DNA of 64,000 nt from Citrus sinensis (GCF_022201045.2 NC_068561.1:10317001-10381000), one strand, 5' to 3'. Counted from the stretch's first letter, positions 1 to 12,782 are shown. Made by a program: numbers and translations. Notes: generated from the letters alone by a model not told the origin.

Positions 1-1660
1 TTCTTCTCTTTCAAATGTTTGGTCAATGATGATTGACAAAATGTGTCGAATTGCTTATCGAAAGCACGTCAACTGTCGATGAATTTTGGTGTAACGTCAA
101 AATGTGAAATTTCATTTTCTTAATTGTCATAATTTACATCACGTTATAATTTGAAGGCTACTCAGACTCCAATTAACAGAATCGGAGACTCTAGATATGT
201 TTTTAAAATAATAATCATAATAATAATAATGTTACCAACCCCGGGGCCGATGGGTCCTATGCTCTTACCATCAATTAATATGTAGATTATTTGAATTGGA
301 CTATTGGCACTCCTGTAAAATTCTTTTAAAACTCCTTTTCAGTTATACTAAACTTATTACCAAAATTACCCTTATTTCTAAATGAATACATTTAATTTGT
401 GAATCTTTTAGTTTTTTATTTTGTTTCGCTCCTCACAAATAATTTTTATTGGTGATAAATTTCTTGACAAAAATCAATGAATTAAATAAATTATCTCTAA
501 GATTATGATGTAAAAAAAAGTTAGATAATTTTATCAAAATGTTTTTTTGTTTATTATCAATAGATTGTCTTATTAATTGAAGAAAAATTTATAGAGAATT
601 CGAGAAAAAAATTACATGTGTGAGTGTGATAGCAGAGAAAATACAAGAGTTTTTTTTTTTTTAAGAGAGAAAATATAAAAATTTGAAGTGAGATAAAATA
701 TATGTGAGATATATTAAAGTGTTTGTCCTGAAATGTAATTGTAATAAAAGAGGGGTTTGAAAAAAATTATGGAGGGGCGCCAATAGTCCAACTCAGATTG
801 TTTTATTGTTGATGAGTTGTTGAATCAGACTTGGGCTTTAGCCTCATTAACGTCTTCTACTAGTAGTCATTAGGCTTAACTGGGCTTTCGATTTTGAGTT
901 TTCCTCTTCATGTTACATTTTTCTTTCTTTATATCAACGAACCCTGCGCACAACAAATAAATCAAATATCTTCAAGAATTAAGATACCATAATTTTACAT
1001 CAGAGGTAGTGTTTTTTCTTGCAATATCTAATGCCCTTCCCAAATTATTTAATATCAAACCCTAATCAACATTCATTTTTTTTTTCACGTTCAATATTAG
1101 TCCCGAGAATCCATATTTAAGCAATCTCCGATAATCCTCTCCACACAATGTACGTAGAACTAGAAACACACAGATTTACTAACAAGTAACAAGCACACCA
1201 TAAAATTTCCTTCACGAAAAATATGAGAGTAATATTAAGACTTAATGTTGAGAATGTCAAATAAAACAACATTGAATAAAAGTTGTCAAAGACACAATCC
1301 GCACCGAACAACAATGACACGATTGGTGAATATCCTTCTGTAATATGCGAATCTAATTTTTAAAAAATTGTAACATCTGTATTTATAAATATGCTCAATA
1401 TATAATATTTTACTTAATAAATAAAAAACGCTCGTTTCTTCACTTAATACCAATAATGAGATTCAAATTGAATTACTGAACTCGTAGTCTTGAAGGAGGG
1501 CGAAACAACTTAAAATTTACAATGAGCCCAACTCAACTTACATAAAAAACATTTTATCCAAGTTGCTGTTTCTAAGAAAAGATCAAATGTACCAAACACC
1601 AAACCATCCTCCGTAAAGCCTTTTTTTTTATTGGATTATGTACAGGTTGTAATTAAGCTT
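1..1660. other. Gene-free AT-rich stretch with one MITE-like element
   Basis: I see no convincing coding sequence here; the longest open frame (minus strand, 67 codons near 1117-1320) has no recognisable domain. The only structure I can support is an inverted-repeat element at about 292-797, listed separately. The rest is AT-rich spacer downstream of the small minus-strand gene that ends at 1674. Confidence 0.6.
292..797. mobile_element. MITE-like inverted-repeat element
   Basis: The left end (from about 296) reads TTGGACTATTGGCACTCCT and the right end (to about 792), read on the other strand, gives TTGGACTATTGGCGCCCCT, so two short terminal inverted repeats face each other about 500 bp apart. 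The interior is AT-rich with no coding potential. I could not find a clean target-site duplication, so the family is unassigned; it may be a non-autonomous MULE or another MITE. Confidence 0.45.
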
Positions 1661-1673
1661 TTGATTCTGATTC

Positions 1674-1847
1674 CTAGGGCTTCTGATCCTGAGGCTGGAC
1701 AGGATATGGAGGTGCAGGAGGCCCATAATACTGTGGCATTCTTGCTGCTTGACTTCGGCCTCTATACCTACCAAGTAGATAAAATGCCAAAGCTACGATC
1801 AAGATGAACAGTATGAACGGCAGCGATACCTCAACAATATAAACCAT
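1674..1847 (-). CDS. Small single-pass membrane protein, 57 residues
   Basis: An uninterrupted 57-codon frame runs from ATG at 1847 to TAG at 1674. The protein starts MVYIVEVSLPF; residues 4-25 form a strongly hydrophobic segment that should cross a membrane once. A short basic stretch follows (GRYRGRSQAAR, about 27-36), then a proline/tyrosine-rich tail (QYYGPPAPPYPVQPQDQKP). Positive charges right after the helix suggest that the tail faces the cytosol. The codon pattern and ordered composition look like a real gene rather than a chance frame. A 5'UTR exon further upstream is possible: the region near 3481-3540 offers a plausible donor on this strand, but this is speculative. I do not recognise the family and assign no function. 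Confidence 0.6.
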   Translation of the reverse strand: MVYIVEVSLPFILFILIVALAFYLLGRYRGRSQAARMPQYYGPPAPPYPVQPQDQKP

Positions 1848-2719
1848 TTTCAACTCTATTAATCAACCAACCGACCAATCAATCACTGCTCTTCCTCCTC
1901 CAGCTACTTCTGCATCGTCACAACACAGCATATGATTATCATGATTCCATAAATTCCATGGAATATAATACATCTACTGCCTTACGTGTATCATATACAA
2001 CAAATTAATGAAACAAAATTTGCCTTGTGTACCATACATTTCAATATTAGTTCTAATGATAATGAAAAGAAAATACATATGAGAGGACGGATAGTGTAAT
2101 ATTATTACTATTCTACGGAGTTCTTGAAGAAGCACATGTTCAGCTTTATAATATGTTTACCCGATATAAGCTATTTTATTTTTGAGACGTAATGGGGCAG
2201 CGGAAGTAGAAAAAATAATAAAGAGAATGAAATATTTTGTCGAAAATTAAAACACTGTTGTAAATGGTGGATTGCGGATGCAAATTCCATCTAATGGAAG
2301 TGCTCCTCCCATTTATGTTCTTATATTATTAACAAATGGAAGTGTTATTCCCATTAATGTTTTTATATTATCAACAAATATGAATATTCCTCCTACTAAT
2401 ATCTAAATATTGCTCTTTCTCGCCCATTGGTGTGCTCATGCCCTCAACAACCTTAAGGGTATGGGATCAAGTCTCAATCTTGAGGGTATGGGTTTAAGTT
2501 CCAGCGCAGGGTCATCGCTGAGACTTGTCTCCCGGTATAATGAGAGTTAACTGACTTCCCACATTAGGATATGATCGATTTCCCTCCAATAATAGTAAGG
2601 ACAAATCTCCCTCCAATTTAGTGAGGATTGATATTCGGATTGTGTTGTAATAGAATTACTCAAACAAATCTCAATGAATTTCTGATTGTAAATATCAGAA
2701 TTGTAATATATAAGTGTAT

Positions 2720-2723
<4 letters not shown>

Positions 2724-2781
<58 letters not shown>
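2724..2781. repeat. (TA)n microsatellite, about 29 units
   Basis: An uninterrupted run of alternating T and A of roughly 58 bp. It creates a spurious open frame rich in Tyr-Ile on the minus strand, which is not a gene. Confidence 0.95.
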
Positions 2782-2783
<2 letters not shown>

Positions 2784-3630
2784 CCCCTTCTCTGCTAATA
2801 ACATTACAATTCATTTCCCTTCTGAAAACAACTTATCAACTGCCTCATGCATACTTTTGCTGAAATTTTATTGTTTTAATTTATTAGTGATTTCACGTGT
2901 ATCAAGGGGTGTACCAATTTAAAAAGATTTTGCATTCAAATTTATAAGAGACGCATTTAATATTGACAGTGTCATACTAGATAACACTCTACTATACATT
3001 GACCAAAAATGACTGCTAAACACGGGCTAGGTTGAGATCAATAAATCCCACAAGAAATAAAGAGACATCTTATTATTCAAAAACTAAAGAAAAATTATTA
3101 AGGTTACGATCCTAACTAAGAATATGAGAGCAAGGAAAATAAACTCTACCATAATTAGACTAAAATACTCAAATATAAAGACACAAAACAAAATAAAAGA
3201 ATTCCTAACCATGCCCCGCAACATTTTAACATTTTTTTTTCCTTCTTCTTATATATCCTAATCTTAAATTGAAATAAAAACTAGCTAAAAGTGCCCACCA
3301 GTTTATCCTTTAAGCATTAGGTTTCACTAGATTTGTTTGTTTCCATAGAAATCCAAACCCACATCAATAAAAGAACAGTACTGTGACTACTATTAATAAA
3401 CAATTTAACAAGGTGAATATTATTGTTACCATAATCTTAGATTAGAAATAGCTAAATATTACAATCAGAGAAACCACAAACCTCAGCTTGCGGTGTGATC
3501 AAAATTAATCTCCTTCCTGCTCATTTGTTTTTCCAATGAAGCGATGATAATTAATCATGAACAGGAAAAATGATATAAAAAATGAGAGGAATACGTTGTG
3601 TTGCCGGCTCTGGTGGGCAATGGCATCCAT

Positions 3631-3646
3631 TGAGACACGTGTCTCA
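3631..3646. promoter_or_regulatory. Perfect 16-bp palindrome centred on a G-box
   Basis: TGAGACACGTGTCTCA is its own reverse complement and contains the CACGTG G-box core bound by plant bZIP and bHLH factors; a second ACGT core (GACACGTT) follows at about 3652-3659. It lies about 1.8 kb upstream of the minus-strand small gene's ATG, so it could belong to that promoter if the gene has a distant 5'UTR exon. Function is inferred from the motif only. Confidence 0.35.
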
Positions 3647-3894
3647 ACTTTTGACACGTTGTTGTCTCATATTTATGTGTTCATCAACTACTCCCCATGG
3701 GATGATGATGACTTTAACCTTTGAAAGAGTCAAAACTTAACCAGAGTTATACTCCACCTGAGCTCGCTTTATCCATTCTATTTTATATTTTTAAAATTGA
3801 ACACTGCAAATCTTTTTTATGATAAATTAATTTGGATATAATTATCTAAAAAAGAGTTCATATAACTATTTATTATTTATGAAAAAGGAGTGTG

Positions 3895-3980
3895 TGTCAT
3901 TTAGTTAGTTAAGATGGTACAATCTCTTATGTGAAAATAAGAGATTTAAGGTTTGAACCTCACTCACATAAGTGAGAAAA
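3895..3980 (+). mobile_element. Possible tRNA-derived SINE remnant
   Basis: The segment has a tRNA-like layout: an A-box-like stretch (TTAGTTAGTTAAGATGG) followed about 45 bp later by GGTTTGAACCT, close to the pol III B-box consensus GGTTCGANNCC. A short hairpin of CTCACT and AGTGAG follows. It is too divergent to be a working tRNA, since no cloverleaf with an acceptor stem is visible. A decayed plant SINE is the likeliest reading. Confidence 0.3.
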
Positions 3981-4182
3981 AAAATTAAATTATCATTAGA
4001 CTAAATAATTGAAAAAAAATAAAAATAATAAGATTCCTGTAACCATTTCGACATATTACAGATATGTGTCTGTCATTTTCCTTATTATAAAAATAAAAAA
4101 TATAATTTATTCAATTGTATGTAAACTTTGTCAATGGTCACATCCTAATATATCTATAGATAATAACTATTAAAAATTATAT

Positions 4183-4200
4183 AACACACACACACACACA
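4183..4200. repeat. (AC)n microsatellite
   Basis: Nine AC units in a row inside AT-rich spacer. Confidence 0.9.
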
Positions 4201-5502
4201 GAGAATAACAAATTTCAAAGCATTATTCATACAAGGTGATGTTCCTTAACTTCAAATTTTGATTAAAAATATGATTTTTTTTTATCCATTGAATCTACTC
4301 AATCTAATGTAGATGGATGAAGATTCATAATTTTGCTTTTGAATTTTAAATTGTCACTGTTGGATCCAATGGATAAAAAGTTTAGTAACTTTTTAAAGTC
4401 AAAATTTGAAATTAATAGAACTCTCTCTTTATCACATTTCTATTTTTTCGATTACATGATTATTAAATAGATCTTATCTGAATCAATATAATCTCTTCCG
4501 TGTCAAATTAGGGCTTAATTTCTTGACCCATTTACTCAATTAATGATACAATTATTAAACTATCAACAAAATTAATTTATATTTACATTAAAATTCACAA
4601 TTTATGTTTTTTGTTCTAAATTAATTTGTTAGTTCCTATCATTAAAACGCAAATATTAAACATGATTTTTCCTTTTTTGTGAAGGATGAACGTTTATATA
4701 GCATTCAGTTTTGTAAAATTTTAAATCAACTTAAAACTTTAATTATATAAACATGTAATTTTTTAATAGACATATATATTTTTTAATATCAATACATAAT
4801 AGTATCTATGCATATGAGTGCAAACTATTTATAAGATAATTTTATGCCGGCTACACTGATACACAATAGGCACTCTGACAGCTAATACTTTGATGGGTGA
4901 AGGTTATGATCGCATCAATGATGAAATAACAAAGAACAGATCAATAACTAACAATTATTCTATTACACCTTTGTTATGATCAAGTAATATGAAGTACAAA
5001 CATAAATTAAAATCCCCCTTAATTAACTAGGATTTGGGTCTCAAACACAGTAGAAACCAGCAAAGGAGACCTCAATGACACAAGGCAAATGCTTGCAACA
5101 CATTTATGATTATGAACCACAAACGCTGTTACAGGAAAAGCATCAGCCCAAACAATTACCTCAGAATTTCAATCATGAGGCCTGAAAGCTAGCAAAATGA
5201 AGGAAACGGACACTCAAAATCTATCTGGGGACAAAAGTAACCAAAAAACTAAAACTGGAATTGATCAATTTCCACCTTTCTAACCATTTTCGTTAACTCT
5301 TGCCGCAATTACATATCCAGTAACTTGTATCCTATGTATATATAACATACATGGCACTAATATTTGCAGCATCAACATTTAATACACGAGAATGCAAGCG
5401 TGTCCTGTAACCGATCAACCCTCATATACAGTTTGAGCTGCTTTTTAAAATCAAGAAGCCCAAAGACCATTGACCAAGCTGGAGGCAATTTGTAAACAAA
5501 GG

Positions 5503-8500
5503 TTATGAGCCATAAGCAGATGCCGTCAGTACCTTCCGTGGCCCAGAAACCTCGTGAGTGCCAGCTGGCTTGTTGGATAATCGACGTCTGTACCGTTTGA
5601 GAACAGATGCCAAATTCTCTTTCCCTTTCGGAAAGGCCACATCCCCAGCAGCAGTGCCTGTTCGACCCTTCCGACAAGATATTGCATTTTCCACGTCCTT
5701 GATAAGGTCTAGGAGCATTGCTGCAGTTGTGCATTTCCCTTTTGCTGGTTTCACAGCAGGAGGCAACATGCCATTTGAAAGAGGAGGGCTTGACTTCTGA
5801 TGCACCGCAGGGATTTGAAGGCAAAAGCATGCCGACATTGGAGAACGAGGTCTTGAAAATGCCAAATCTATGACACCCTGTAAAATGTTATCGAAAAAGC
5901 AATACCGTCAAACTCCTCAAACCAGAAGACATAAGTAATGATAAATGATTCCAGTGTTCATGCTTCGTAGTTTGTACAAATCAAATAAGGGTACAAATTA
6001 GTTTTCCTAATAAAACCCAAAACACAAATCTCAAGAAGTCTTAATCATAATTTGGCTATAATATTCCTAAAATGATAATGACTCAAATGAAATTTCCCTG
6101 AGTGCAAACTTCATCATGTAAAATCCTCCTATGTGGAGCCATGAATGATAGATAATCCTATTCAACAAAATAACAGAATATAACCTGTCATATTTAGTCA
6201 ACCAGTAACCAAAACAATCATCTTACCACAGAAGCAATGGGCACTTGAAGCATATACTAGTCAGTTAAATAGATAAGCAGCTTTAAAAATTTACCTGAAG
6301 ACGATTCAATACGTAAGTATATTTTCCCCACAGTTCAGGCCGGCTCTCCATGAGGGAAAGATTAAGAATCCGGTGAATGCACCATACTCCGAAGCTTAAT
6401 ATCAAGTCCACTTTCCATATACAGCCATCTCCACAGTGAGGAACCGAGGAGACCATGAAGTTGGTAAAACTTGCCTCATCATTCTTCAGTGTGGAACCAA
6501 GCTTCCTTTCATAAGTCAAATAGTGAGATTCACCCATATGAACCACCTGGTTTTTCTCTCTAGTTTCAGCTTCATAAAGAAACTTCTCCCTAGCAGCCAC
6601 TCGATCAATTAAATCTTCATCAGCTCCATCATTATGTCTAAACAACCACTCAGATCCTTCTAATTGCAAAATCTTTACAATACAAACTCTAAAAGATTGG
6701 AGAAGTTTTGCTTCTGCATCAGCAATTGAAGTAGCTTCTTGAGAAATGGCATTTGACTTACTTTTATCAACTACACCAAACTGCTCAAAAGGCTGTCTAG
6801 ACCAAAGCGATCCAGCATCTAAGCCTGAACTTAACTGCATGGGGAAAGTATCTCTATAGATTTTTGATGGAGAGAGCTCATCAAACGCCAAAGTTGTTCC
6901 CGCCCTAGATCCAGGCTTCGAATACAGGGATGGTTCGTAACTTGGCCTCCCGATAGATGGCTTATATGCAATGGAACCATCCACACGAGCACCCTTATCG
7001 GACATAAATTGTTCCCTTAGGGGAACAGAAAGTCCCGATATGTCAGGCAAGCTATGGTATTTCTTTGCACTGGATGATGGTATAGAAACAGAATCAGCAG
7101 GTCCAGAAGAGGAAACATCAAAATATGATCTTTCAGATTGCAATTGAGTATTCCTAGATACTGCAAGGTTCTGCTGAAACCCAGAGGCTTGTACAGTGCT
7201 TCTTCCATTCTGCAGTTTCTGCCCCAAAGCAAAAGCAACTGAGTCCATGTAATTGGTAGGGCCCAAAGAGGGGGACTTGGGAGCTGGTGACTCCCGCTGA
7301 CCATTCAAGAAATCAGAATTTCTGTCCCTAGCCATTCGACTCAGATGTGCCAAGTCACAACCATGCACCGTTGCTGGCTGATAATTCCAGGAATCAGAAG
7401 ATGGTGCAGTGCGCAGACTAGAGTACCGCCTCTCACCGGAGTCTTCTGAAGGAATGCCCAGACCAGAGTACCGCCTTTCACTGGAGTCTTCAGATGAAAT
7501 GTGCAGACTAGAGTACCGCCTTTCACTGGAGTCTTCAGATGGAATGTGCAGACTAGAGTACCGCCTCTCACCAGAGTCTTCTAATGGAAAACGCAAACTA
7601 GAGTACCTCCTCTCACCAGAGTCTTCTGATGGAATTCGCAGACTAGAGTACCGCCTCTCACCAGAGGCTTCAGAAGGAATGCGTAAACTAGAGTACCGTC
7701 TCTCACCAGAGTCATGAACACTATGGTTGGCATTCTGCGCATATGCATCCAACAGCTGCATTTGATTGGACCACAATGACGAAGATCCCCTTTGAACTCC
7801 ATATGATGAGTCCATACTATTTTGCACTCTGTGCTTGGGAGAATCATATAAACTGGAATTCAACAGAGAATCAGGCACTCTGCCTACAGTTGGGATGTAT
7901 CCACTAAATTCCTTTGCCGAAGTATCGATTTTCAGAGAAGCGGGCTTTGAATCAACTCCTAGCACTAAATCCAGTTTCTTAGCCCTGGCTTCTTGAGTAA
8001 TTTGCCCGTGGTAGTCATACAACTGTCCCCAAAACTCGTCCAGAACCCCAGCTAATTGGCGTCGCGCGGCACGCCCCAACCCAACTAATCTTGAAAGGCT
8101 TCCAACACTACTCCCACCATCATCACTTTTCCCACTGAGACTCCTCAATGAAGCCGGACCATCAGACATCAAGGCTGAGGTACTCTCGGGTGCATCTTTG
8201 GATGATTCTTCAGTCTCAAGCTCAGTCTCAGGCTCCCAGGAATCTGCTTCATCATCATCCTTTTCAGTGCGTAAATCTCCTTCAACAGGAACTGTTTTCA
8301 CCATTGGATCTGCCGATTTGATCTTCAAGGATTTGCCATCCAACAAATCATCGCCAGTGACATCCTTCGCCCCAGTGGTTGAGGCAGACATTGAACCTAC
8401 AGCAGATGCTGATTCCTCTTGAAAACATATTGCGGGACTAGGAAATGCAATATTAGGATGGTTTTCCTCAATAGCAGCCAAACGAATTTCCTGATCAGAC

Positions 8501-11387
8501 TCCATGATTGTCTCAGGCAAATCAAGGTCAAAATTTGTAACAGATGCATCTGGTTGACTTTCCGCAGACTTTCCCGCTGATGCAACTGATTCCCGCTTCT
8601 CTAAGGGTTCCTCGACAAGATACCTAGCTTCCTTTGAATTATCTTCCTCCCTCTCTGTAAAGGTTTCAGCTCGTTGAAATTCCCAGCTCCAGTCTGGAGC
8701 ATTGTTTCTAGAACTTGCAGATCTTAAAGGGGTAGTAGCTAGCCAAAGCATCAAACAAAGTGATGTAAAAGTAGTGATGAGAAAAACAGCAAAGGGTAAT
8801 GCCACAGTACCTCCCGAGTTCCATCTCAAATTACCCACCCAATCACTATTTCCAAATATCATTTCTACCATAAATATAAGCTTTAAACCTAGCATCCCCA
8901 TGAATGTAATCAGTACCAAGAACTCGTGATACTGAGAAATTTTATGGACACCCATTATTTGTCTTGATGAGGCAACCCGAAAAAGTGGTATCACAGAAGA
9001 TGGAAGCATTATGGCTACCATTACCTGTGTGAATATAAGCAACTGATATACCCCCTCAGCTCCTGATGTCCACACACAATAAAGAGCAGGGACTATACTA
9101 ATAATTCTAATTGTAGCATGGTGGAGCCAACCAGGTATGTCCAGTCTGAGAAAATCTTGTAAGACTACTTGTCCACTGAGATTCCAATTTACCGCTATGA
9201 TTTGGTTAGAAAAAAACAGAACCAATACAAAGGCAAATGGCACTACCGGGCTCCTGAACACCTGCATTTCAACAATTTGGATAGAGATCATTGGATGAGT
9301 ATGTAGCAAATGATAATTGTTATTGCTGCAGAAACTATATGCAAATAGCTATTTGCAAGATTGTTGAAAAGTATTAAGTAGAACTTTCTCATGAAAACGA
9401 AAAATTAAAAAATTAAAAATTAAAAAAAGAAGAATAAAGAAAACACCTGTTCCATTAGAGACATTGCATCCTGAAAAGTAAGCAGAACAAGACCGGTACT
9501 GTAGAACAGGTTTGCCGCTGAGTTCATCAGCACATAATTCACCATATAGATGCCACTGAAGATGCATAAGATGGCAAAAAAATGGTCATGACACAAGGCA
9601 CCCTTGGATATGTTCACCTGTCCCTGATGCCGCTGCAAGAATAAAGAGAGCAGAAACTTTTAGAAACTTAACAAACAAACTATATTGACTTTGAGAATCA
9701 AATAAGAATGAAACTTGATGTAGACTAGCTCCCATGTGAAGAGTATACAAAGCAGATTGATCCAAGTGTGAGCTACAGTTCAAGTGTAGTGTCAAAAAAG
9801 AAGAGAAGTCCAGAAAACCCAAGATCCAGTAAAATACCAGTAAATGGGTTACAAAGGGCACCAATCAAGGTCATTCTTAACAGCACAAAGAGTATAAATT
9901 GTGAAATATATCAGAATGCTCAATATCACAAGTTTTGAACATTTAAAGCTCTAATAGACACGACATAGTCAAATACACAATAGTGATTTCAGGATTTGAA
10001 TATTTGAGTCAACAAAAGTCCAGAGAAAGAAAATAAGAAAAGTGTCCTCTCATACATGGGATCATAAATCGATTCTATCACCAAGTCTGATCAAAACATG
10101 ACAAAAATGCACAGATGGGCACATAAAAATGATGTATGAAATATGAAAAGAATGAAGGGGCATGTGCAAAAGAGAGAGCGAAGTACCCGAACAATAGAAG
10201 AATGGAGGTAAAAATTGTGAGGCATCATGCTTGCTCCAAGAAGACTCATTATAGAGAATGCACTGTCTCCACTAAACTTAGTTAGCATCCCATTGACAGA
10301 GAGTGGAATTTCTGGTTGACTTATGAGTACCCCAAGAACATAAGAAAGCAATATGATTCCTGCTGTGCATATCCACAGGAATTTTGCCTTGTAGTTCTCC
10401 TGAAAATTCAACATGATTAGCTCATCAATAAACTGCCACGAAAAGATTATAAAAGAACACAAGTGATCAGCCTACCAGTTGACCAGCAAAAAATGGAAAT
10501 AGAATAGCATCAGCAGCTGCTAAAAAAACACATGTGGACAACTCCACACCCATCAAAAGATTAAGTCCATGGGCAATCCCCAGAACCTGGAGGCAAAATT
10601 AGCAAGATCAGATTTTAGTAACAATACAAGGAGAAACCATGAAAGATAAAAGTCACAAATCATGGTAAATACCCAAGTTCCTTCAGCATCTGGAAAAGAA
10701 GACAAACATAATATCAGTGCGTTAAACATGAGAAGACACCTACCATGGTAAGATCCAGCAAAATGACGGAAAGCTCTGTTTGAACTCCTATGAATACGCA
10801 TGTCCACTTGTCATACTCTTCTCCACAAATCTACAGTCATTATTAAGAAAAAGAAATTAAGTTTGTTAAACTTCATGGGGAGTAGAATATGCAAAACAGA
10901 AGAGAAGAGAAGAGGGGAGAATGAGAGTATCAATAATCGACAATCCCATCAAATAACCAGATACAAGGGAAGAGATGATAATACTTAGTTTACTTTTACT
11001 CCAGTTTACCATGTGCAACACTTAGTTTACTTTTACTCCAGTTTACCATGTGCAAACTGATGTATCAAAATTATAAAAATAATAATAACAGTTACTAGTA
11101 TTACTATAGGGAGAATTGCAGAGGGGAAAATGTGATACCTGAGCAAGATCCTTTCCAGTGACAACAGCAATACGAGCTGACAGGTATTGGCAAAAAATGG
11201 CAGCAAAATTGAAAACTAGCATAAGTGCTACCAAATCAAACCCAAAGTGAGCACCTCCCTCAATGATTACAGCCCACTTTCCAGGGTCAACATATCCAAT
11301 TGATATCAGAAGCACAGGTAGGACAGCAGGAACTAGCCGATAAAGAACACCTGACTGATAGTTGGAATTTGCCAACTCAGCATCCAT
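5503..11387 (-). CDS. EIN2: EIN2, ethylene-insensitive 2 (NRAMP-like ER protein)
   Basis: Seven coding exons on the minus strand: 11387-11139, 10830-10744, 10586-10476, 10399-10187, 9632-9447, 9261-6295 and 5877-5503. All joins are GT-AG and in phase 0, giving 1395 residues; Arabidopsis EIN2 has 1294. Residues 1-470 are a multi-pass NRAMP-like membrane domain with the DPGKW motif near residue 34. The long cytosolic part has a conserved block around LGRAARRQL and [12 protein letters not shown]. An SLRSLSG segment near 653-659 sits where Arabidopsis Ser645, a CTR1 phosphorylation and cleavage site, is expected. The C-terminal domain ends with a basic nuclear-localisation stretch ([10 protein letters not shown], about 1365-1374). 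In the family, EIN2 sits in the ER membrane; ethylene releases its C-terminal part, which represses EBF1/2 mRNA translation and enters the nucleus to activate EIN3. Start: the ATG at 11387 gives the usual MDAE-type N-terminus; an ATG five codons upstream in genomic DNA lies across a splice acceptor. No stop or frameshift was found; the oddity is the 15-residue repeat array. Confidence 0.95.
7407..7720 (-). repeat. EIN2: Seven tandem copies of a 45-bp unit inside EIN2
   Basis: The sixth coding exon of EIN2 contains seven consecutive in-frame copies of a 15-residue unit with consensus [15 protein letters not shown], covering about residues 797-901. Units differ by a few substitutions (for example [18 protein letters not shown]), so the array is not brand new. 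In other EIN2 proteins that I recall, this position has a single ERRYSS-type segment just before the conserved [15 protein letters not shown] block, here [11 protein letters not shown]. Each unit is rich in serine, arginine and tyrosine, offering repeated possible phosphorylation sites. The array also creates open frames on both strands that are shadows, not genes. Confidence 0.9.
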
Positions 11388-11396
11388 GTTAGTACT

Positions 11397-12574
11397 CTGC
11401 ATTTAAAGAACCGAATACCAGTGTAGTATGATACTTATATTGCACTTCCAACCGCAGAACCACCAAATGTGTGGCAAGTTAAATAGATTACATGGCTCTG
11501 CATCGCCACCATATCAACCGACGAAGGGTAGCAGCTAACATCAGTTTTTCACCAGATCATCAATTTCTTCTATTAAAACTAGATACTTAATGTAAAGCTA
11601 ATGTGAAATCCTCCATCTTTTACACACATTAATTGTGAGGAGTACATCTGCGAACGAGATCCCGAAAAATCAGGACGTATGAGCACTTGTACAGGTCAGC
11701 CTTCCTCTCATGACACGACTACTGCTGCGGTGGCCGCAAGCATTAAAAAATCAGCACTAGCTGTGGTCGTCCAATGCCAATCTAAAGTGGCCACAACTAT
11801 AAAGTAATCTTGACACCCAAATAAACTTTCTTTTCATCTCCTGGTCATGACATGCACATTCATCCAAATCATAGGAAACTTTAGACAATAAATTAGAGTA
11901 CAATAACAAATAGCTGCAACAGCAATCCAGCAAAAGTATATCTCCAAGTAATTTGATCCACTTTCTCCTTGAACAGCAAACTTGACAGGTAATCTGATTC
12001 AATGAGTAATATGAATTCACCGTTAACATAAAAGCATCAGAAATTTAAGAATTTAACAAATAGCCAATAATATTGCACATAGTTTACCAGACGAAGAAAT
12101 TGGTACTACGGGCTCAACATTTAAACAAAGCTACAAGTAAAACATCAGTTGACACACGGATTGAAAGAAACATATACAATCAGGTTTTGCTAAGCACTAA
12201 GATGTTTCCACTGAATCAAACAACATAAAGTCCGCAAAAGTGAAACCACCACCAAAAGACATTCCACTAAACCAAGGTCAAACTCCAGTGTCTAAAGCCA
12301 TATAGTAGTATGCCAACGTGCTTACAAACAATAAAGGACTTGCTGAAAGTCATTCAACATATAAAAAGAAGCCATTATATACACTTTGAGAACTTAAAGT
12401 AGTAACAACGATGACAACAACATCTACAAGAATCTAATAAAAACCCATCAAAATTCCAAAGCCTGAAACCAACAAATATGAAAACCCAATTCAGCGCTCG
12501 CCTGAGATCTTCCCATAACATTAGAAAACGTAAAACAGAAAAGACCCCATAAAAATGATAATGATAATAATATT

Positions 12575-12610
<36 letters not shown>

Positions 12611-12782
12611 CCCAAAACAAAACCCATATAAAAATCACCGCCATGGATCTGAGTCAACAAAAACTCCACAAACCCAGATACCATTTAGCACAAATCTCGA
12701 GATAAATTACAAAAACTAAGAATCAAAAAACAAAAACCCCAAAAAAAAAATATTAGGGTTTTGATAAATGTTGAATCATTAC
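11397..12782 (-). other. EIN2: Probable EIN2 5'UTR intron
   Basis: A good acceptor, TGCAG followed by AGTACTAAC, ends at 11397, nine bases before the EIN2 ATG. A good donor, CTCAGAAG followed by GTAATG, starts at 12782. The intervening 1386 bp has no coding signal and contains a TAA microsatellite. A leader intron is common in plant EIN2 genes. The noncoding first exon would lie at 12783 and above, with its start probably between about 12900 and 13200. The join is predicted by eye and not confirmed by transcripts. Confidence 0.6.
12560..12610. repeat. (TAA)n microsatellite in the EIN2 leader intron
   Basis: About 15 TAA/ATA units with one small interruption near 12570. Confidence 0.9.

Larger units (their letters stand above)
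1848..5340. other. Intergenic region between the small membrane-protein gene and EIN2
   Basis: No coding exon is evident. The part next to 1848 is presumably the promoter and 5'UTR of the minus-strand small gene. It holds a TA microsatellite, an AC microsatellite, a palindromic G-box and a tRNA-like SINE remnant, each listed separately. A duplicated phrase built on GGGTATGGG with following AAGT occurs at about 2457-2500 and may be another SINE scrap. The right end should contain the EIN2 3'UTR. Confidence 0.5.

Noticed and set aside
2547..2804. 85-codon minus-strand frame
   Set aside because: Mostly translated TA microsatellite (Tyr-Ile repeats).
3895..3980. Functional tRNA gene
   Set aside because: B-box-like motif present but no acceptor stem, anticodon loop or cloverleaf can be formed.
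7409..7717. Open frame on the plus strand across the EIN2 repeats
   Set aside because: It is the antisense shadow of the 45-bp coding repeat; the periodic composition follows directly from the EIN2 frame.
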